Shown here: positions 40,452 through 42,354 of the stretch, in pieces
Position numbering within the stretch: position 1 is the stretch's first letter
Layout of the letters: every line of letters starts with the position of its first letter
DNA from: Pontibacter qinzhouensis
GTDB taxonomy: Bacteria; Bacteroidota; Bacteroidia; Cytophagales; Hymenobacteraceae
Direction of reading: 5' to 3'
Length of the DNA: 42,354 nucleotides
Assembly (NCBI RefSeq): GCF_008017455.1
Contig: NZ_VRTY01000053.1
Location: forward strand, 1 to 42,354
Made by a program: the position numbers and the translations under genes
The notes under the pieces: generated by a model
The model's database searches: none
Told to the model about the DNA's origin: nothing
The model's input: only the letters and a program-made list of their open reading frames with translations

Positions 40452-40499
40452 AAACTAAAAAACCGCTTAGACATTATAATCTAAGCGGTTTTTTAGTTT
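40452..40499. terminator. bidirectional terminator after tRNA-Leu
   Basis: A 20-bp perfect stem (40452-40471 with 40480-40499) has an 8-base loop. The core is AACCGCTTAGA/TCTAAGCGGTT with A-runs on the left and TTTTTT on the right. Confidence 0.88.
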
Positions 40500-40526
40500 C
40501 TCAAGCTGCTGTTGCATTACTGTTGC

Positions 40527-40546
40527 CTCTTCTGAAGGCCATTTTT
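40527..40546 (-). repeat. dispersed intergenic element, copy q (fragment)
   Basis: Only the AAAAATGGCCTTCAGAAG core on the minus strand is left. Both end boxes are missing at the expected positions. Confidence 0.55.
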
Positions 40547-40721
40547 TAAAGCTACTCAAGCCTTAACCGGCCCAAGCGAGAAAATTCAAAAAACAGAGGC
40601 TGCCACTATTCCTGCATAACACACTGCTTGCCTTTTGTGGCAGCGGAAAACGAATGCAGGTATTCCGCAAAATGCATTTCCAAGGCCATAACCAGGCTCA
40701 TCGGTACCGAAGCACTTAGAA

Positions 40722-40779
40722 AACCCTCATGCAATTTCTGGTGAATTTCTTTTGTAAAGGCTTTTTTATTAGAATAATG
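40722..40779 (-). repeat. dispersed 58-bp intergenic element, copy r (diverged)
   Basis: Minus-strand reading: CATTATTCTAATAAAAA, AGCCTTTACAAAAG, a variable centre, then ATGAGGGTT, still with 51 bases between landmarks. Confidence 0.68.
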
Positions 40780-40939
40780 CTGTTTATCTGCCTTGCAACT
40801 ACCTCAGGAGCTATACCGCAAGGTAAGGGCGGCCATGTTGGCAGCAAACCAAATTTTATATTGCTTCAGTAAGACCCTTTCTAACCTCCTGAAAATTAAT
40901 TACCTTTATTCAGAAAATCGATAAAATCTTATCCGGCAC

Positions 40940-41371
40940 ATGCGCAGAGAGCAGCTGAACCAGTTTGGGAAAATTTATTACGTGGTAGAGTACCAGCAAA
41001 GTCGCGACATTATTAATACAGTGTGGCATGGTTACGCCTCTAAAAATGACATCCGCACGGCATGTAGTGTAGGACTGGAACTGCTGCGGGAAACCGGATG
41101 CCGGTACAAGCTGAATGATAATACCAACCTGAGGGGGCCGTGGAGTGAAATGGTAGAGTGGCTGGAACAGGCATGGTTGCCCGGTGCTTTGCATGCCGGA
41201 CTCCGGTACCTGGCACATGTAGCCGCACCAGGTACCTTTGGCGAAGAAGCTGGTAAGGTCATGCAGGTGGGGCAGATAGGGCAGCAGCTGACCTACGGCA
41301 TGTTTGATAACAGGATGGAAGCACTTATCTGGCTCAGTGCCTGCCAGGAAAAGGAGAAACAGCATGTTTAG
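40940..41371 (+). CDS. conserved hypothetical protein, possibly SpoIIAA/STAS-like
   Basis: The 143-residue cytoplasmic protein has no signal peptide. Its pattern is strand-helix alternation: GKIYYVVEYQQ, a helix RTACSVGLELLRETG, then YKLNDNTNLRGPWSEMVEWLEQAWLPGALHAGLRYLAHVAAPGTFGEEA and ending NRMEALIWLSACQEKE. The last part (aromatic strand, then MEALIWLSAC) recalls small STAS/SpoIIAA-like proteins common in Bacteroidota, where a C-terminal EALxWLxxC helix is frequent; this is from memory. No catalytic motif is evident, so a protein-interaction role is more likely. Copy s of the dispersed element starts 6 bases after the stop, and a LysR gene follows. Confidence 0.72.
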   Translation: MRREQLNQFGKIYYVVEYQQSRDIINTVWHGYASKNDIRTACSVGLELLRETGCRYKLNDNTNLRGPWSEMVEWLEQAWLPGALHAGLRYLAHVAAPGTFGEEAGKVMQVGQIGQQLTYGMFDNRMEALIWLSACQEKEKQHV

Positions 41372-41376
41372 CGCTG

Positions 41377-41434
41377 AATTATTCTAATAAAAAGCCCTTC
41401 CAACGCTATTTTAGCTAAAACAAAGTCGAGGACT
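41377..41434 (+). repeat. dispersed 58-bp intergenic element, copy s
   Basis: AATTATTCTAATAAAAA, GCCCTTCCAACG, a variable centre, then GTCGAGGAC, a weak form of the end box at the standard 51-base distance. Confidence 0.75.
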
Positions 41435-41514
41435 ATTATTTTCCTGTAAAGAAACACCATAACTTTTATATGGCTGTTTCTGCGGTAGCTACGTTCTGCT
41501 GAGTATCTTGCTAC

Positions 41515-42354
41515 ATGATCTTCGACTTCAGACTGAAAGTTTTTTATACCGTTGCCCGTAAGCTCAGCTTCACAAAGGCCGCCAACGAACTGTTTATAAC
41601 ACAGCCTGCCGTTACCAAGCATATAAACGAGTTGGAGCAGCAACTGGGGGTGGGACTCTTTAAGCGGCAGGGCAACAGCATTTCCATTACCCCGGCAGGA
41701 CAAATTCTGCTGGAGCACGCCCAGAAAATATTCCAGATTTACGCTACCCTCGAAAACGACCTGGTGCAACTAACCAATACTTCTGGCGGCACTATCCATA
41801 TTGGGGCGAGCACAACGCTGGCGCAGTACGTGCTGCCAAAAATCCTGGCGTTGTTTAAAACGGCTCATCCTGCCATACATTTTACTTTTGCCACCGGCAA
41901 CAGCGAGCAAATCGAGCATCAACTAATAAACGAGAAAATAGATATTGCCATTGTGGAAGGTATCTCGCACCATCCGCAGATCATGTATGAGCCTTTCGTA
42001 AAAGACGAAATTGTGCTGGTAACCCGTACCAATGGCCGACTTGCCAAAAAGAATGAGATTAAACCAGAGCAGTTGCTCCACATGCCGTTTATACTCCGGG
42101 AGCACGGTTCCGGTACCCTCGACGTAATTTACAAAGAACTCTCTACGGCAGGTATCCATCCGAAAGATCTGATAACCGAAATACAGCTCGATAGCACCGA
42201 GAGCATTAAACAGTACCTGCTCTATGCCGATTGTGCTGCTTTTTTATCGATACACTCCATTGGTCAGGAGCTGCAGCAGAACAAACTGAGTATTATTGAT
42301 ATCAAGGGCATCGATATTTACCGGACTTTCCAGTTTATTACCCTGCACGGGCAA
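41515..42354 (+). CDS. LysR family transcriptional regulator (3' end outside window)
   Basis: The frame opens at ATG 41515 and runs to the right edge, giving 280 residues. The N-terminal winged helix-turn-helix is MIFDFRLKVFYTVARKLSFTKAANELFITQPAVTKHINELEQQLGVGLFKRQGNSISITPAGQILLEHA, a textbook LysR DNA-binding domain with the linker helix after it. The effector domain begins GGTIHIGASTTLAQYVLPKIL and includes DIAIVEG and FILREHGSGT, the usual positions of the ligand pocket. The protein looks nearly complete, as LysR proteins are about 300 residues. Regulators of this family act as tetramers and often control the divergent neighbour, but here the upstream gene is on the same strand. The target and ligand are unknown; the relevant partner may lie right of the window. 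Confidence 0.95.
   Translation, partial: MIFDFRLKVFYTVARKLSFTKAANELFITQPAVTKHINELEQQLGVGLFKRQGNSISITPAGQILLEHAQKIFQIYATLENDLVQLTNTSGGTIHIGASTTLAQYVLPKILALFKTAHPAIHFTFATGNSEQIEHQLINEKIDIAIVEGISHHPQIMYEPFVKDEIVLVTRTNGRLAKKNEIKPEQLLHMPFILREHGSGTLDVIYKELSTAGIHPKDLITEIQLDSTESIKQYLLYADCAAFLSIHSIGQELQQNKLSIIDIKGIDIYRTFQFITLHGQ

Larger units (their letters stand above)
40500..40939. other. intergenic region with two degraded 58-bp elements
   Basis: About 440 bases between the tRNA terminator and the next gene, with copy q (partial) and copy r (diverged). TACCTTTA at 40901-40908 is a one-mismatch promoter box 32 bases before the next gene. No other gene is seen. Confidence 0.45.

Noticed and set aside
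4030..41434. CRISPR array or integron attC sites as an explanation for the 58-bp element
   Set aside because: Copies are spread over 37 kb with genes in both directions and no regular spacers. The end boxes do not match the attC core sites, and no integrase or cas gene is present.
4030..41434. 58-bp element as a simple intrinsic terminator
   Set aside because: The CCTTC/GAAGG palindrome leaves only a 1-base centre, so a stable hairpin is short. The orientation relative to genes is mixed, and strong GC hairpins serve as terminators elsewhere in the window.

Overview
This window looks like chromosomal DNA of a Bacteroidota member, most likely order Cytophagales and close to Hymenobacteraceae (Pontibacter-like). 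The evidence is a SusC/SusD pair, several large TonB-dependent receptors with N-terminal carboxypeptidase-regulatory domains, DUF2911 and DUF3299 proteins, weak Shine-Dalgarno sites, and a promoter of the Bacteroidota type (TTG, 19 bases, TAnnTTTG) before the tRNA genes. No phage, plasmid, intact insertion sequence or CRISPR array is visible. The genus is inferred from overall character, not from a database match.

Layout. 1-590 is the start of an ABC exporter that runs off the left edge. 772-2086 holds two membrane-protein genes of unknown function. 2210-2345 (minus) is an odd RNA gene: a tRNA-Leu-like fold with a 57-base insertion in the variable arm, with its own promoter and terminator. 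2798-9251 holds a DUF2911 protein, a GNAT acetyltransferase, a GluQRS-type synthetase, a GH43-like lipoprotein and a TonB receptor. 10105-12775 holds a lipocalin/GNAT pair, yajQ and terC. 13339-15625 (minus) is a tight three-gene ABC operon (ATPase, permease with a His/Glu-rich loop, DUF3299 protein) that resembles the Vibrio Zrg zinc system. 16004-29594 is a peptide-acquisition neighbourhood: SusC, SusD, a zinc metalloprotease and an M20 amidohydrolase on the minus strand, with a membrane-anchored M28 peptidase divergent from them. 29905-34977 holds two unknown proteins, a second TonB receptor and a SpoU-family rRNA/tRNA methyltransferase. 35336-39788 holds a MacB-like permease and mutS. 40208-40499 holds tRNA-Gly and tRNA-Leu. 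The window ends with an unknown conserved protein and a LysR regulator cut by the right edge.

The most striking feature is not a gene. About 19 copies of one short intergenic element are scattered through the window in both orientations. Each has an AT-rich box, then a CCTTC/GAAGG palindrome, then a poorly conserved centre, then CAAGGGT. In the 17 copies where both landmarks can be placed, their distance is 51 or 52 bases. Most copies lie close to gene 3' ends. Two copies at 4030-4139 are fused into a symmetrical 110-bp inverted repeat. I do not recognise this family. A second diverged repeat (17781 and 34029), a REPIN-like element (18081-18309), a perfect FNR/CRP-type box upstream of susC and a 14-bp hairpin before the GH43 gene are smaller points of interest.
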